Below are positions 19,566-34,500 of a stretch of DNA of 64,000 nt, in pieces; the stretch's first letter is position 1; each line of letters begins with the position of its first letter. Position numbers and translations under genes: made by a program. The stretch covers positions 186,001-250,000 of the forward strand of contig BROG01000267.1 of NCBI GenBank assembly GCA_030159075.1, given 5' to 3'. The notes under the pieces were generated by a model. That model did no database searches, was not told the DNA's origin, and saw only the letters and a program-made list of their open reading frames with translations. Source of the DNA: Atrina japonica (lineage: Eukaryota; Mollusca; Bivalvia; Pterioida; Pinnidae).

Positions 19566-22500
19566 CTGTAAATATAATTATAGGCCTATTTCATGAAAAA
19601 TACAGACTCTAGAGTCAACAAACATTTCTCATTAAGAAGTTGCAGCATATAAACCTCAAAGATTTGTGTACTATCAGATTATTTAACTATTTATTATTTA
19701 TTTCTGTAAATCACTTCACAAAATATTAAATACATATAAATGTGTGAAGGGATATGTTCAAGAACTAAAATATCTAGCCAATATTTGTTAATAATTAGTT
19801 TGTATTTAGAAAGCTTTGTTCTCATACATTTCATTTAAGCATTGTTTCTATATTTTTTCCGTGTCACTAGGAAATTACCTGAATGAAGACTGTGCACACT
19901 GTATAATTCACAAAGCGAAAAGTGTGCACAATCTTCATTCAGGTCATTTCCTAGTGACATGGTAAAAATATAGAATCAATGCTTATAATTAAATTCCAAT
20001 AACAAATCAGTATTTTTTTTTAAAACATTCAGTCTTTATTTATTGATTTTCCCAAATAATATAAACAAACAAGTTAAACTGTCACGCTTTAATTGCATTG
20101 TTATGACAACTGTGAACAACACTAGACTGTTTTGTCATTTTTACATCCTCATCATCACAACAAATCTAGGAAGAGAAGTTGATGTGTGGCTGCTTTAGTT
20201 AAAATTACAGTTACTGAAAGAGGAATTTGAAATAAATCCCATGGAGAGAGTATTAACGGTATTCAATGATACTGGAATGTTAATATATCCATTGCTTTGC
20301 ATTGCCCTTTGCAGGACAAGTAGGCCTAACTGCAGTAGCGATACAGTAGGGAATAGGCCTGACTGTACTTGAATTTAAAACCCAAGCTAATGCACTTGAA
20401 CTTGGGGCTGATTCAAAATTACCAGTTGAAATGGAAGACAGGGTGTTACTAATAGATTTTTCTGTTGTGTGGTGCATTCGCGACTTTAACTTATGACCAC
20501 TTTCACTACGATGACCTGTTTTTATCTTGCGTGACGTAAAACACATTTGTTTATTGCAAATTTAAAACAGTTGGCAGATATGCTTTGATTATTTAGGCTG
20601 TACTGTGTAAATTAAAACAGTTGGCAGACATGATTTGATTATTTAGACTTGTTTAAATTCAAAGTTGGCAGATATACTTTGATTATCTAGACTTTACTGT
20701 GCTGACTTTACAAACAAACCTTCAGAGTAGCACAAGCTGTGTAACTTGAGTTTGGAAGTATCTCCACCGGTTCTTTAAACATGACCCTGAATGTGGCATT
20801 GGAACCATCACATTGGAAACTTGTGTCATTCTGACCCATAACCTTCATGGTGTCGGAGTGTATGATCTGTAAATCAAGAGAGTGAAATAAGGTCATACTC
20901 ACAATGATGTAACATCAATAGGGTAATTCATAAGACTATGGCAGTAAAGAAAAGAAAGGGCAATGGAAGGCACATTTCAATGCAACCTTGTTCGTTTCAC
21001 ATTTTAATTGGCTGGTTGGTGAAGTTGTTGATCTTGTTTGTTTTGCCTTGTTTAATAGGTTGGTGAAGTTGTTGTTCTTGTTTGTTTTGCCTTGTTTAAT
21101 GGGTTGGTGAAGTTGTTCTTGTTTGTTTTGCATTGTTTAATAGGTTGGTGAAGTTGTTGTTCTTGTTTGTTTTGCATTGTTTAATAGAATGGTGAAGTTG
21201 TTGTTCTTGTTTGTTTTGCATTGTTTAATAGGTTGGTGAAGTTGTTGCTCTTGTTTGTTTTACATTGTTTAATAGGTTGGTGAAGTTGTTGTCTTGTTTG
21301 TTTTGCCTTGTTTAATAGGTTGGTGAAGTTGTTGTTCTTGTTTGTTTTACACCGTTTAATAGGTTGGTGAAGTTGTTGTTCTCGTTTGTTTTGTCTTGTT
21401 TAATGGGTTGATGAAGTTGTTGTACTTGTTTGTTTTGCCTTGTTTAATGGGTTGGTGAAGTTGTTCTTGTTTGTTTTGCGTTGTTTAATAGGTTGGTGAA
21501 GTTGTTGTTCTTGTTTGTTTTGCATTGTTTAATAGAATGGTGAAGTTGTTGTTCTTGTTTGTTTTGCATTGTTTAATAGGTTGGTGAAGTTGTTGCTCTT
21601 GTTTGTTTTGCATTGTTTAATAGGTTGGTGAAGTTTTTGCGTTGTTTAATAGTTGGTGAAGTTGTTGTTCTTGTTTGTTTTACATTGTTTAATAGGTTGG
21701 TGAAGTTGTTGTTCTCGTTTGTTTTGTCTTGTTTAATGGGTTGGTGAAGTTGTTGTTCTTGTTTGTTTTGCATTGTTTAATAGGTTGATGATGTTGTTGA
21801 TCTTGTTTGTTTCATGTTATTAGTTGGTTGATGATGTTGTTGATCTTGTTGTTTCATGTTATTAGTTGGTTGGTGAAGTTGTTGATCTTGTTTGTTTCAT
21901 GTTATTAGTTGGTTGGTGAAGTTGAAAACTCAAATGGGATTCATATTTTATTGCTTCTTTTTTATATGATGTCACACACAGCTTTTGTGACATACTTTAA
22001 TGTACTTGTTGAACAATACAGTTTATATATTTCTGAAATACAGTGGAACCTCATTATTATGACCACCTGTCTGACTGACTCAAAGTGAGAGTAAATACTT
22101 AGATATATACAGTAGAACCTCATTGTAAAGACCACCTGTCTGACTGACTCAAAGTGAAAGTAAATACTTAGATATATACAGCAGAACCTCATTGTTAAGA
22201 CCACCTGTCTGACTGACTCAAAGTGAGAGTAAATACTAAGATATATACAGTAGAACCTCATTGTAAAGACCACCTGTCTGACTGACTCAAGTGAGAGTAA
22301 ATACTTAGATATATACAGCAGAACCTCATTGTAAAGACCACCTGTCTGACTGACTCAAAGTGAGAGTAAATACTTAGATATATACAGCAGAACCTCATTG
22401 TTAAGACCACCTGTCTGACTGACTCAAAGTGAGAGTAAATACTTAGATATATACAGCAGAACCTCATTGTAAAGACCACCTGTCTGACTGACTCAAAGTG

Positions 22501-25500
22501 AGAGTAAATTCTAAGATATATACAGTAGAACCTCGCTGTTAAGACCACCTGTCTGACTGACTCAAAGTGAGAGTAAATACTAAGATATATACAGTAGAAC
22601 CTCATTGTAAAGACCACCTGTCTGACTGACTCAAAGTGAGAGTAAATACTTAGATATATACAGCAGAACCTCATTGTAAAGACCACCTGTCTGACTGACT
22701 CAAAGTGAGAGTAAATACTTAGATATATACAGCAGAACCTCATTGTTAAGACCACCTGTCTGACTGACTCAAAGTGAGAGTAAATACTTAGATATATACA
22801 GCAGAACCTCATTGTAAAGACCACCTGTCTGACTGACTCAAAGTGAGAGTAAATTCTAAGATATATACAGTAGAACCTTGCTGTTAAGACCACCTGTCTG
22901 ACTGACTCAAAGTGAGAGTAAATACTAAGATATATACAGTAGAACCTCATTGTAAAGACCACCTGTCTGACTGACTCAAAGTGAGAGTAAATACTTAGAT
23001 ATATACAGCAGAACCTCATTGTAAAGACCACCTGTCTGACTGACTCAAAGTGAGAGTAAATACTTAGATATATACAGCAGAACCTCATTGTAAAGACCAC
23101 CTGTCTGACTGAATCAAAGTGAAAGTAAATACTTAGATATATACAGTAGAACATCATTGTTAAGACCACCTGTCTGACTGACCCAAACTGGTCTGATTGG
23201 TGTAGTGGTATCTTAAGTGAGGTTCTGTACTTAACAGACATTAACACCTCTACCCCTGAATAATAATGAAAAATGTTTAGCAACCATAAATAATATGTTT
23301 ATAAAATTAAATATTCTAATTGCCTATATATTCAATCAGTTTGATTCATTTGTTTCAAACCATCTTCAAATTTAATCTTATATGATTCTTCTTTAGTATT
23401 TGTGATACTTTTCTGTACATTTTAATATTCTTTGATTGCAAATGCATATATAAGAGCTATCACATTGACTCATCTACCCCTGAGAAACAATGGACTCTAC
23501 TTAAAATCAATGACTTGGGTAAGTCCAAATGTGTCTTCAGGGGTGAATGGGTTAAGGGCTTTTGAAAGACATCTTGTTCTGTGAATATATTGTTTTACTA
23601 TAATTATAATTTCACTATCAAATTTATGAAATTGGTTATAGTTTTGTTGTCCAAGTATGAAAATTTCTTTATTTAAATCAAATGGAATCAAATGGGTGTC
23701 CAGTAATATAATAAATCTTGAACTTCCATATATTCCCACAAAAGGTGAATTATGGTTTCTTCCTCTGATCTACAAAAGGGAGCATGTTAGACTATTAACT
23801 ACAAAATGTAGCTGTGCTTTACATGTATATACATGTATATAAAAAGGACTTTGTTGTCAAAATATGTTAAGAAATTCTGTACTGAAGCCATTGGAGTTTG
23901 GCATTATGCATAACTTGGAAAGGTATTTTACAAATATGTCTCCATGTACTATCTGTCAGATTGATGCATGCAATCATGTATTGCATTTTCTCCTACCAGT
24001 TGATAGCGTGTTGTTTTGAATAATTATTGAATAAAAGTTTTTTACATATTCCTTTTGAGTTTGTAAAAAATATTTCTACATTTGTTGGAATAACTGGAAT
24101 ATAATGTTTTCAAATTTTGTCAAGGGACAGTGTAAATCTTGTCCATGATGTATGTACCAATTTTTGTCCCGATTCACTTAACTTCAATGTTTGAACATTA
24201 TTCTTACCAAAATCTATGAATAATTATTTAATAACCAACCAAGAGGTATTAAACACATCAAAACTTATGTAGGCAGCACGATTTGTGGCATAAAAAGGGG
24301 AATAGATATATACCTTTTTAAAAACAATAAAAAACGTCTTGTAAAATGCCAATACATGACCAAAGTCAGTAATTTATAAATTATTAAATATAATATGTAT
24401 AATATATACAATTAACAATATTCAAGATACAAGTAAATTAGTGTAAGTACATTAGATAAAATAAATGACTCAGAACATACACTGGGGCACATGTACCGGA
24501 TTATTTTTACATCGTCCCTATTGTTAATGACTACAAACGTCGTATAGCCAAAACAAGCCACAGAGAAAGAAGTGTTGGTCTCCTTAACGTAGTTCGCTCA
24601 AATAACACATTGTTTTCGAAAGCCAAAGGATTAAACATGTCCTGAAATACTCCAGGGAAACAATGACATTTGCATTTATTTATCCCAAGGTGAACATAGG
24701 GGGCAGCCACTATTGTTGTTAAGGATTACTTAAGTCAGCTACATGCTGTACTTAAGTATTTTATCATTTTAGAAAGAAATTTGTCTAAGAATTTCTTTAT
24801 GGTACTTAACTTTACCCAAGTTGAGATGAGTAAAATCTTGAAGTGGAGTAAAAAATATGTCTGAAAATAGTTTTATGGCCCTGGGCCCAGGTGCCAACAA
24901 AATTGCTGTTGCCCTCAGACCCAGGTCAATAATTGTATAATAATTTTACTCTTTTTAGTTCAGCGCAAAGTTTTCATGAGAAATTGTTCAAACATTTGTC
25001 GCTGTACACTAATAACTTATCTAGAGATGTACCACTGTTTGCTAAATAATATCTAAGGATAACAGCGACCTTTATAACATTTTCTGTGTTTTTACCGTCA
25101 CAATCATTTAGAATTTTTGTCAGCTGTTACTTATGAGAGCTAGCAAAGTGGTTTGATGCATCCTTTGTTTACACCAGAATCAGCTGACTGACGTCAAAAA
25201 AGTTTACCGTGGCGCTTAAAACGGTAACCAATCAAAATGCAGTTGTATCACAATCGGGTGAAATTTGAAATGCCACCTTTGCAATCACACAAGGGCCAAC
25301 AGTAAAAATTAAAAGACCGGGCAGGAGAACCTGTTTTTGTAGACAATATTTAATAGCAAGACTGTTACTTATTTTTTTCTTATAGTTTGTATAGGGAATT
25401 TTAAACATGAATTTAACAACATTATAGGAGAGGAGAGGAGAGTGGTTGAAAGCATTTGAATCTAAATCCACTTGAAGAATAGCATGTGCTAAGACTCACA

Positions 25501-28500
25501 AGATGTATAAATCATGTAAGTTGATGTAAGACTCACAAGATGTATAAATCATGTAAGTTGATGTAAGACTCACAAGATGTATAAATCATGTAAGTCGATG
25601 TAAGACTCACAAGATGTATAAATCATGTAAGTCGATGTAAGAATCACAAGATGTATAAATCATGTAAGTCGATGTAAGACTCACAAGATGTATAAATCAT
25701 GTAAGTCGATGTAAGACTCACAAGATGTATAAATCATGTAAGTTGATGTAAGACTCACAAGATGTATAAATCATGTAAGTTGATGTAAGACTCACAAGAT
25801 GTATAAATCATGTAAGTTGATGTAAGACTCACAAGATGTATAAATCATGTAAGTTGATGTAAGACTCACAAGATGTATAAATTATGTAAGTCGATGTAAG
25901 ACTCACAAGATGAATAAATCATGTAAGTTGATGTAAGATACAGATCAGTAGAAGCAGGAAAACCTGATCTCAAACAATCTTCTTAAGTTGATCCTAACAT
26001 TTACACTAACACCAGGTATATAGCATAAGTTTCTCTAAACATCATTAGGGCTAACTAAAAAGTGGGACAGTTAGGACAAATAACACTTTTTTGATGGTTT
26101 GGTCAAAACTCATTAATTTGTTCTTTAAATAGAATACAGAAGAAAATATCTCTATCTTTCCCCTAATAAATGTACGTAGATTTAAAATTCACCTGTATAT
26201 TAACAGAATACTCCGTAGGTCCATGTATACTTCCATACAGCCCGAATCCAACCACAAATATTCTTCTGTTGACCATAAATCTGGAAAAAATCAAAACTTT
26301 AGTAACACTAAGGCAGTCATTTGAGTCTCTTGTAGAATTATAACATTATTTATTTTTCCAGGGATTTTTCTACACTGTTTGTGGGTCCAGTCACAGGACC
26401 GAATCCTAATGCGAAAATGGCTTGTATTTGCAAAAATTCCAAGTTTGTAGTTTCAAAATAAGAAATAAAGCATTTTCAAAGAAATGTCTCTGATAAAGTT
26501 TTACTGTTTTAGTTCAAATGTGTTTATGTATTTTACTGTGTCCTATGTTACTGAAAGGCCCCTTAGTGGATCATTTATGGACAGATTTTTATTTCATTAG
26601 CAAATTTGTAGATATTGACTAAATATTCATGCATACAAAATTTGAAAGTCACCTGATGACTGGTTCATGCTAAGAAGATTTTTAAAGATATACCAAGATT
26701 TAATTCTTTTGGGGCCCCTATAGGTCTTAGCCCCTTTTCATTCAGAAACTTTATATGGCTTCACATAGGGATACTTTCTGACAAGTTTAATTAAAATTGG
26801 TCAACATGTTCTTGAGAAGAAGTCAACAATATGTAAATGTTATCAAAGCACAACGATGGACAAAAGACAATCACAATAGGTTACCTTGTGTCTATGACTT
26901 ATGATCACCTAATAATTCCAGAGAAATAACCCTTTGCATGTCCTATGATTCCGCATTTGACCTCAAGCGGAAATGAATGTGTTATTTATTTTACTGTAAA
27001 TGTCAACAATTAATTAAGTAAAAAATTGTTGTGTTTTATCAGGTTAATTAAATTATTAAGCAAATTAATATATGGTACTTGTTTTTAGTTTTCTTTAGTA
27101 TAATAAAACATTTATGGCCCTCTCTGTCAGGCTACTGCCCTTGGAAAAATAACACTTCCCAGGGAGATAATTCTGGACTTACATGTACTGGTACCCATCC
27201 ATAGAGGGCCATAATTGCATAACATACACTCTCTGTGCATGTTTGCTGTGTAAACACTAAACTGATTCACCATGACCTACCTTATTCTATCACTGGTCCC
27301 ACTGTAACCCCATCTACTTTCAATCTGACAAAACCGAGAAACAACCTGTTCTTTGCCAGTCAGGCAACACCTTGGAACATCCAGAAATGAAATTTGTGGC
27401 TTAGGGTTGACAGTAAAATACAAGAACAACTGAACGGTCTCTCTGTCTTCCAGCAAGCCACTCTGTGCCGCTCCTTGTGCGAACTCTTCAACACTCATCA
27501 GTGGGAAGCGAATCAGTCGCAAAGATCGCCCTAATACACTACGTTGATTTTCTGGTGTGGGACGTAAATTTCTTCTAGCACATTCTGCCTCAGACCACCG
27601 ACAAACTGCAGTGAATAGCTTACTCTCTCTTATACCTAGAGTGTCCCTTTCCAAGACAACACAGAGAGTTTCGTTATCAATATCTGTGAATCCATCGGCC
27701 ACTAATGCTTCTGATGTATTTTTATCGATTGTCTCTAAGCAAAGGGCAGCCAACTGTGGCTCATCAAAGAGTCGTGCCTGTGTAAGCAACATAAATGCAT
27801 TATCACTACTGAGATTCCGTTTCAGAAATTCTACACAAGCTTTCTCGAGTGCTGGTACGGCATATTTTTTAGCAGTATAGAGTGTTGTCATCACAGTATC
27901 AGAACAAATTTGTACCTCATCTGAATACAGAAACCGTAAAAGTGCCAAAAATGCTCCAGGCTCTACATCAGGTATCTCTATCACTTCATCTGTTGTAGCC
28001 ATTGGACCGTTAAACTGAGCATCAAATACAGCACTTCCTACAGACAGGATGAACTTATGGGCAGGAATTTTTTGCTGGTTTGGTAGCGTTCCCACCAAAA
28101 AATGAATGTCACTCATTATGTCTGTGTTAAAAAGGTATGCCAGTCTTTCTTTAATTGACGTCTTAGTAGACTGCCAGTTATAAGGAGCATTGCCATGTCC
28201 CATAGAAGCACTTGCTGTAATGACCTATTTAGAAGAGATCAAAAGATGAGAAAAATTAGGATCTATATTTTTGTATTTATAGATTTAAGATGTGAAAGTC
28301 ACAATTTTTTCCATGAATGGTGAAAATAGTGCATTTCTAAGGGTTAGAATGACAAAAAATACAATGTAGGGCATTTTAAAAGGCTTGAGTGATAAAAATC
28401 AGGGCATTTCAAAAGGATTAAATGGTAAAAAATACCAAGGCATTTCAAAAGGCTTAAATGCTAAAATTAGGGAATTTCAAAGGGTTTGAATGATACATGT

Positions 28501-31500
28501 AACAAGAGATCCCAGAAGGATCTTGGCACCCACCATGGAATGATCTAGGTCTGATCTATGACACTATGACAGACTGTTCTTTTCTCTTATTTTGTGTCTC
28601 AACGTTGAATTTGAACTTTATTCCATATGTCTGTGAAATACTTTTTTCACAAGAATATAGCAAAACTGAACTTGAACTGAACATATTAATTTTCAGAGAG
28701 AATGGAATTCAACATGGCCAACACGTGTCCATCTTGGAATTTGATCTCTCTGAAAATGTAATATGCACATTTAAATCTCAGGGGGAACCTACATAATCAA
28801 TTTCAAAAAGATTCCTTCAGTACATTCTGAGAAATACAAACTTCCATTGTCAAAATACAAGATGGCCACCTGTCAGCCATATTGGAATCCAATCTCTCTG
28901 AAAATGTCATATGCACAACTAGACCTCAAAGGGAACCTTCATGTCAAATTTCAAGGAGATTCCTTCAGTCCTTTTTGAGAACTAGTGGTAACAAGAATTG
29001 TTCAGGACAGGCGGACGATGGTTGCGGTAACAAACTTCCTTTGGTAAAAATCCAAGATGGCCGTCTGTCTGCCATGTTGGATTCTGATCTCTTTAAAAAT
29101 GTAATATGCATAACTACATCTCAAGGGGAACCTTCATGTCAAATTTCAAGGAGATCCCTTCCATCCTTTTTGAGAACTAGTGGTATCAAGAATTGTTCAG
29201 GACAGACCACAGATGTAGGGTCATATGAATAGCACACCATCTGTTGATGGTGGGCTAACAATTGGGCATTTCAAAGGGTTTGAATTGTCAAAAATAGGAC
29301 AATTCCTCAAAATCATAAATCCAGATAATAAACATTATATATATAATCATATAATGGTACATGTAAGTCTTACCATGGCTAATTTTACAGAAACTTTCTG
29401 CATTACATCTGCAGTTAATGTTCTTTCATGTACATGTATCCTTACAATTTGATAAGAATAATAAAACGGTGGACAGCTGTTGGACTTTATCAAAATGTCT
29501 TTTACAGAGAGGTGTCTGCTGAATGAAGGATGACAATTCACTGCTAAAACATTCATACGTACATGTATAATGTACATGCATAATCAATGAAAATTGTTCT
29601 TGTAATCAACTGTTACGGTGTAATACAAAGAAATAAATATCAAACAAAAACACAAAATAAAATATTGTAGGAGCATTTCTCAAAATAGAAGTCAGGACAT
29701 ACAGCTTAGTGAGAAATTGCCTGTAGCAGTGGAATGCCATCATAGGAAGACTGTCCAGTTATTCAAGGTTAAAAATACAGAAATTATACATACTGGGGTC
29801 AACAACTGTGTCTGTTGTGCGGGTAAGCGATGTGTCCATTTATTTTTATATCAGTTTACATGTACAAAAACATCATACTACAATTTCCTTTGTTACTGGA
29901 TCCTATTTCGTTGATACATTGCTATGTATATACAAGTGTATCATTTCTTTTCAAGTAAAAAACAACTACTGTGTCCCCGCAAATGTGGAAAGTGGTTTTT
30001 TTTTAAGAATAATTCATAAAGAAATGTCAAGTGGACATCCTATATTAATGTCACCACCGCATTTTTTAAAATACTTATTTCCATCTTTTTATATACCGGT
30101 ATATATAATATAAAATCATAGATTTCTATTTATAACTGCTTTTATCAGTAAATATTACTCAAATCAAATGCTTAGACGCCAACATAACTTGAAAATATTT
30201 GTGTCATTACCGTAACAGTACTGTCATACCAAAATGGTACATCTGAGTGGAGTCTACAGTTTTGAAAATATTAATAATATTCCAAACAGTGAAATTCAGT
30301 TCATCATAAATGATGAGTTATTTTTAGAAATACTATTGACAGAAATAAGAGGAAAATCAATTTCTTATGCATCTTATATAAAAAAAAACAAATTGGAGAG
30401 AGAAAACAATTTGAAAAAAGAAATAGAATTACTGGAAAAAAATGTGAGTGAACAGACAATTGAATAACTTAATCAGAAAAAGAATGAATATGAAAATATT
30501 AGAAAAGAACGACTGAGGGGGGCTTTATCAGGTCTAGGGCAAAATGGGTTGAGGAAGGTGAAAAACCTACACACTACTTTTGCAATTTAGAATCTAGAAA
30601 TTATACTAATAAATTAATTCCCAGGGTACAATTAGGTGATGGATCTATAATAAATGAACAAAGTAAAATACTAAGAGAAACAAAAAAATTTTATGAGAAC
30701 TTATATAAAAGCAGAGAAGATACCTTAGACAATGAAAATATACACCTAGATGTTGAATTAAATTTTGCAAACGTACCCAAGTTATCAGTAAATGAAGCAA
30801 TTAAATTAGAGGGTGAACTTACACTACACGAGGCAGGTCAAACACTATTTAAAATGAAAAAATAATAAGTCTCCTGGAACAGACGGGTTCTCGTCAGAAT
30901 TTTTCAAAGTTTTTTGGAAACAGCTTAGTCATTTTGTTGTACGCTCAATAAATTACAGCTATAGCTCAGGGTCTCTTTCAGTCACACAGAGGCATGGCAT
31001 AATTACATGCTTGCCAAAGGGGGATAAGCCTCGACATTTCCTTGAAAATTGGCGTCCAATATCTTTATTAAATACAGTCTACAAAATTGCCTCAGGTGCA
31101 ATAGCAGCAAGAATCAAAACTGTATTAGACAAATTAATTCACACTGATCAGACTGGTTTTATTTCAGGGAGGTATATTGGGGAAAACTCACGGCTAATTT
31201 ATGACCTAATGCAGTATACTGAAGAAGAAAATATCCCTGGTCTTTTTCTCTTACTTGATTTTCAAAAAGCCTTTGACTCCATATCATGGTCTTTTATTCA
31301 TAAAGTAATGCGTTTCTTTAATTTTGGAGCATCAATAAGACATTGGATATCGGTTTTCTACAATGATATAACTTCATGTGTAAATCAAGGGGGAAATATA
31401 TCTGAATCATTCAAACTTTACCAGGGTTGTAGGCAGGGGGACCCTCTCTCTCCATATTTGTTCATTTTATGTACAGAAATTCTAGCAACCCAAATCAGAA

Positions 31501-34500
31501 ATAATGAAAATATTTAAGGTATTGTAACTGGAGATACTGAAAATAAAATTTGTTTGTATGCAGATGATGTCACACTAACTCTAGATGGAAGTGAGCAGTC
31601 ACTGAAAACAGCTTTTGAAATACTTGATAAATTTTCTAGATATACTGGACTCTGTTTAAATTACTCTAAAACAGAAGTGATATGGATTGGATCCAAAAAA
31701 TATTGTGCAGATAAATTATGTACTCAATATCCACTAGAATGGGGCAAAAGTACTTTTAAAATGCTAGGAATAATTTTTGATGTAAACTTGAATAATATAG
31801 TTATGCGAAACTTTGAATCAAAACTTATTTCTATGAAGAAAATACTAAAACAATGGAAAAAAAGAAACTTAACACCTGTAGGAAAAATAATAGTACTTAA
31901 AACACTGGCACTGCCAGTATTAAACCATTTGTTCATTTCTCTACCCACTCCTGATCAAAATTTTTTTTAAAGAATTGGAAAAGTTAATCTTCTCTTTCAT
32001 TTGGAATGATAAACCAGACAGAATTAAGAGAGATGTTATAACTATGGACTATAGATCAGGTGGTTTGAAAATGACCAATATTAAATTTTTTGTAAAATCT
32101 TTGAAAATTTCATGGGTTAGACGATTGTTGTTTGAAGAAAAATCATGGAGCAATATTATTAAACTAAAGATAAAATGCGAAAAATTATTAGCATGTGGTA
32201 GAGACTATCTTAATAATGTAATTCCTAACATGCAGAATAAATTTTGGGTAGATGTTTTTAAAGCTTGGGGAGATTTAACAAAAATTATTGAATTAAGTAA
32301 TGAAGATCTCGCCAAAACACCAATATTTTTTAATGAAAACATATCAATTGGAAACTCTTCAGTTTTTTTATAAAACGTGGTTTGATAAGAACATAAAGTT
32401 TATCAATGATCTACTTGATGAAACTGGCAATTTTCTAAAATTTGAAGATTTTAAAAAAATATATAATATACAAACTAACTTTCTTGAATATGGCGGAATT
32501 ATAGCAGCTATCAAGCAGTGGGTAAAAGCAACTAAAAAACAAAACAAATTTGTTAAGATTACAGCACCATACGTCCCAAACCATATTTTTCATCTCATTA
32601 AAAGCAAAAAACATAAACAAATTATTTATAATACTTTAAACAAAAGCAGAAAAACAGAGAATCCAAGGGGATTAGATAAATGGATACACACTTTTAGTCT
32701 AACAAAGGAAGAGATCCCTAAATATTTACAAATACCTTTTATTACTATAAAAAACACTAAATTAAAATGGTTTCAATACAGAATAAATCACAGAATTCTT
32801 TGTACTAATAAATTTTTATATAAAATAGGAAAATCAGATAATGATTCATGTACTTTCTGTGTTGAAGTTGAGGAGACAATTGAACATTTGTTATGGGAAT
32901 GTACTATGGTACAAGGTCTTTTAAATGAATTTGAGCAATTCTGCTTTGAGACATTACAAATAAGAATTGTATTTCATAAACAGAGTTTCCTTCTCGGAAA
33001 AGAAAATGCTAACTATGTGGAAAACTTGATATTAATGCAAACTAAATATTACATATATTCCATGAGATGCTTAAATAAGCAATTAACTTTACAAGGACTT
33101 ATGCATGCTATTAAAAATTGTATACTAACAAACCATCAAATAGCAATTAGTAACGGTAATCTACAAAGATTTAGAAATAATTGGGGAAACTGGTTGAATA
33201 TCATATAAACTCACCTTTCCTACTAACCACATAACTATATTATACATAGTGGTATGCATATACATGTATGATGTCTCATAAATGAAAATTTATGTTTGTA
33301 CTTTAAACCATATAAGTCTAGATATGTTATTGTATACATGTAGGTAGTTAAAACTTTTTTCGTGTATATACTACTAAATATATTTAGGTCATTACGTTGT
33401 GGTACAAATTATTACAATTTACAATTTTTATGTTATATCTATATATAATAATGTGAGCATTTGTATGTATATTCACTGATTGAAATACACTTTAGACACA
33501 ACTTAGCTATATTTTTCCAATTTGCTATAATAGCGTTGAATAAATTTATTTACCTCACCATTACCTCTGTGGCAATAATTAAGATTAATGCCTGATATAT
33601 CATAAATACTATACAGCAAAGAGTTTGTAGCACATGTAGACAATATATCAATATAATCATGATTTTTATACCAAACAAAACCATAATTAATGTACACATA
33701 AAGGGAATCATTTCTTATTATACTTTTTGTCTTTTACATGTCTTTGGATGGATGAGTGTATGAGTGTGTCGTATTGTGTCTTTGTCAATTAAATGTTAAA
33801 TGTATATATCTATTGTTCTTGAATATCATTGTTGAATATTTGGAAAATTATTAGAAATAAAAAAAAAAAAAAAAAAAAAATGGTACAGATGTTTCCGTAA
33901 TGACCCGTTTTGGTAATGACATTTTTCTCAAATTTCATTTGATATAAGCAGTAAGAAAGATTGCTTACTGGAAAATTTGAACGGTTTATCAAATATACTC
34001 GACAGTATTTTAGTGCCGGGAAAGAATAACAGTCATAAAATTTTTCATAATTCTCAAATAGACCATTTGGTAATGACAATGAAAAAACATACGCACATGA
34101 TTTAGAATACGTACAGTCATATTTCTCCCTACCATCTTCTGTATGTGGGCATGAAATCGCCTGGTTGACATTGAAAGGATAACTCACAACTTTCATCATG
34201 ACAAAGTAAAATTTCCATATGAGATCTATAGTTATCTTTCTTTAAACATGTCATTTCAGCATTATCATTTCTGTATTGACAAAATATGGTGACACATTTA
34301 AGTTATCTTTTAAAGAAATTCAAGCTGCCATGTTTTTTTTTATGAATAGACTTTTATTACATTTATTTTATTGAGAGTACTATTCCACTTAATTGTTTTT
34401 GCATTTTTTTTTTATATCATCAACTTTAATTTTTGTGTCAGTTTATACTTTTGTACAGCACCCATGTGATATAAGGATGTCACAATCTGATTCAGTATTT

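Larger units (their letters stand above)
30242..33880 (+). mobile_element. 5'-truncated non-LTR retrotransposon (Tx1/L1-like LINE) with poly(A) tail
   Basis: The element carries an ORF2 remnant followed by about 650 bp of 3' UTR and an A20+ tail ending at 33880. The 11-bp word 'AAAATGGTACA' occurs immediately before it (30231-30241) and again across the end of the tail (33877-33887). That is the expected target-site duplication. The endonuclease half of ORF2 is missing, so insertion was 5'-truncated, as is usual for LINEs. It sits in intron 1 of the BTBD gene in antisense. Confidence 0.9.

Noticed and set aside
20280..20546. 88-codon minus-strand frame between BTBD exons 4 and 5
   Set aside because: It has no homology I recognise and no splice-compatible ends; the protein is already complete without it.
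22258..23283. Open reading frame of 341 codons on the minus strand
   Set aside because: It is the translation of the 69-bp satellite, whose period is a multiple of three. Every unit gives the same peptide, and there is no start context or homology.
27557..27880. 107-codon plus-strand frame
   Set aside because: It is antisense to the conserved BTB-BACK exon.
28566..29232. Plus-strand frames with repeated '[13 protein letters not shown]'-like peptides
   Set aside because: The peptide repeats follow the interspersed DNA repeat at 28.5-29.2 kb.
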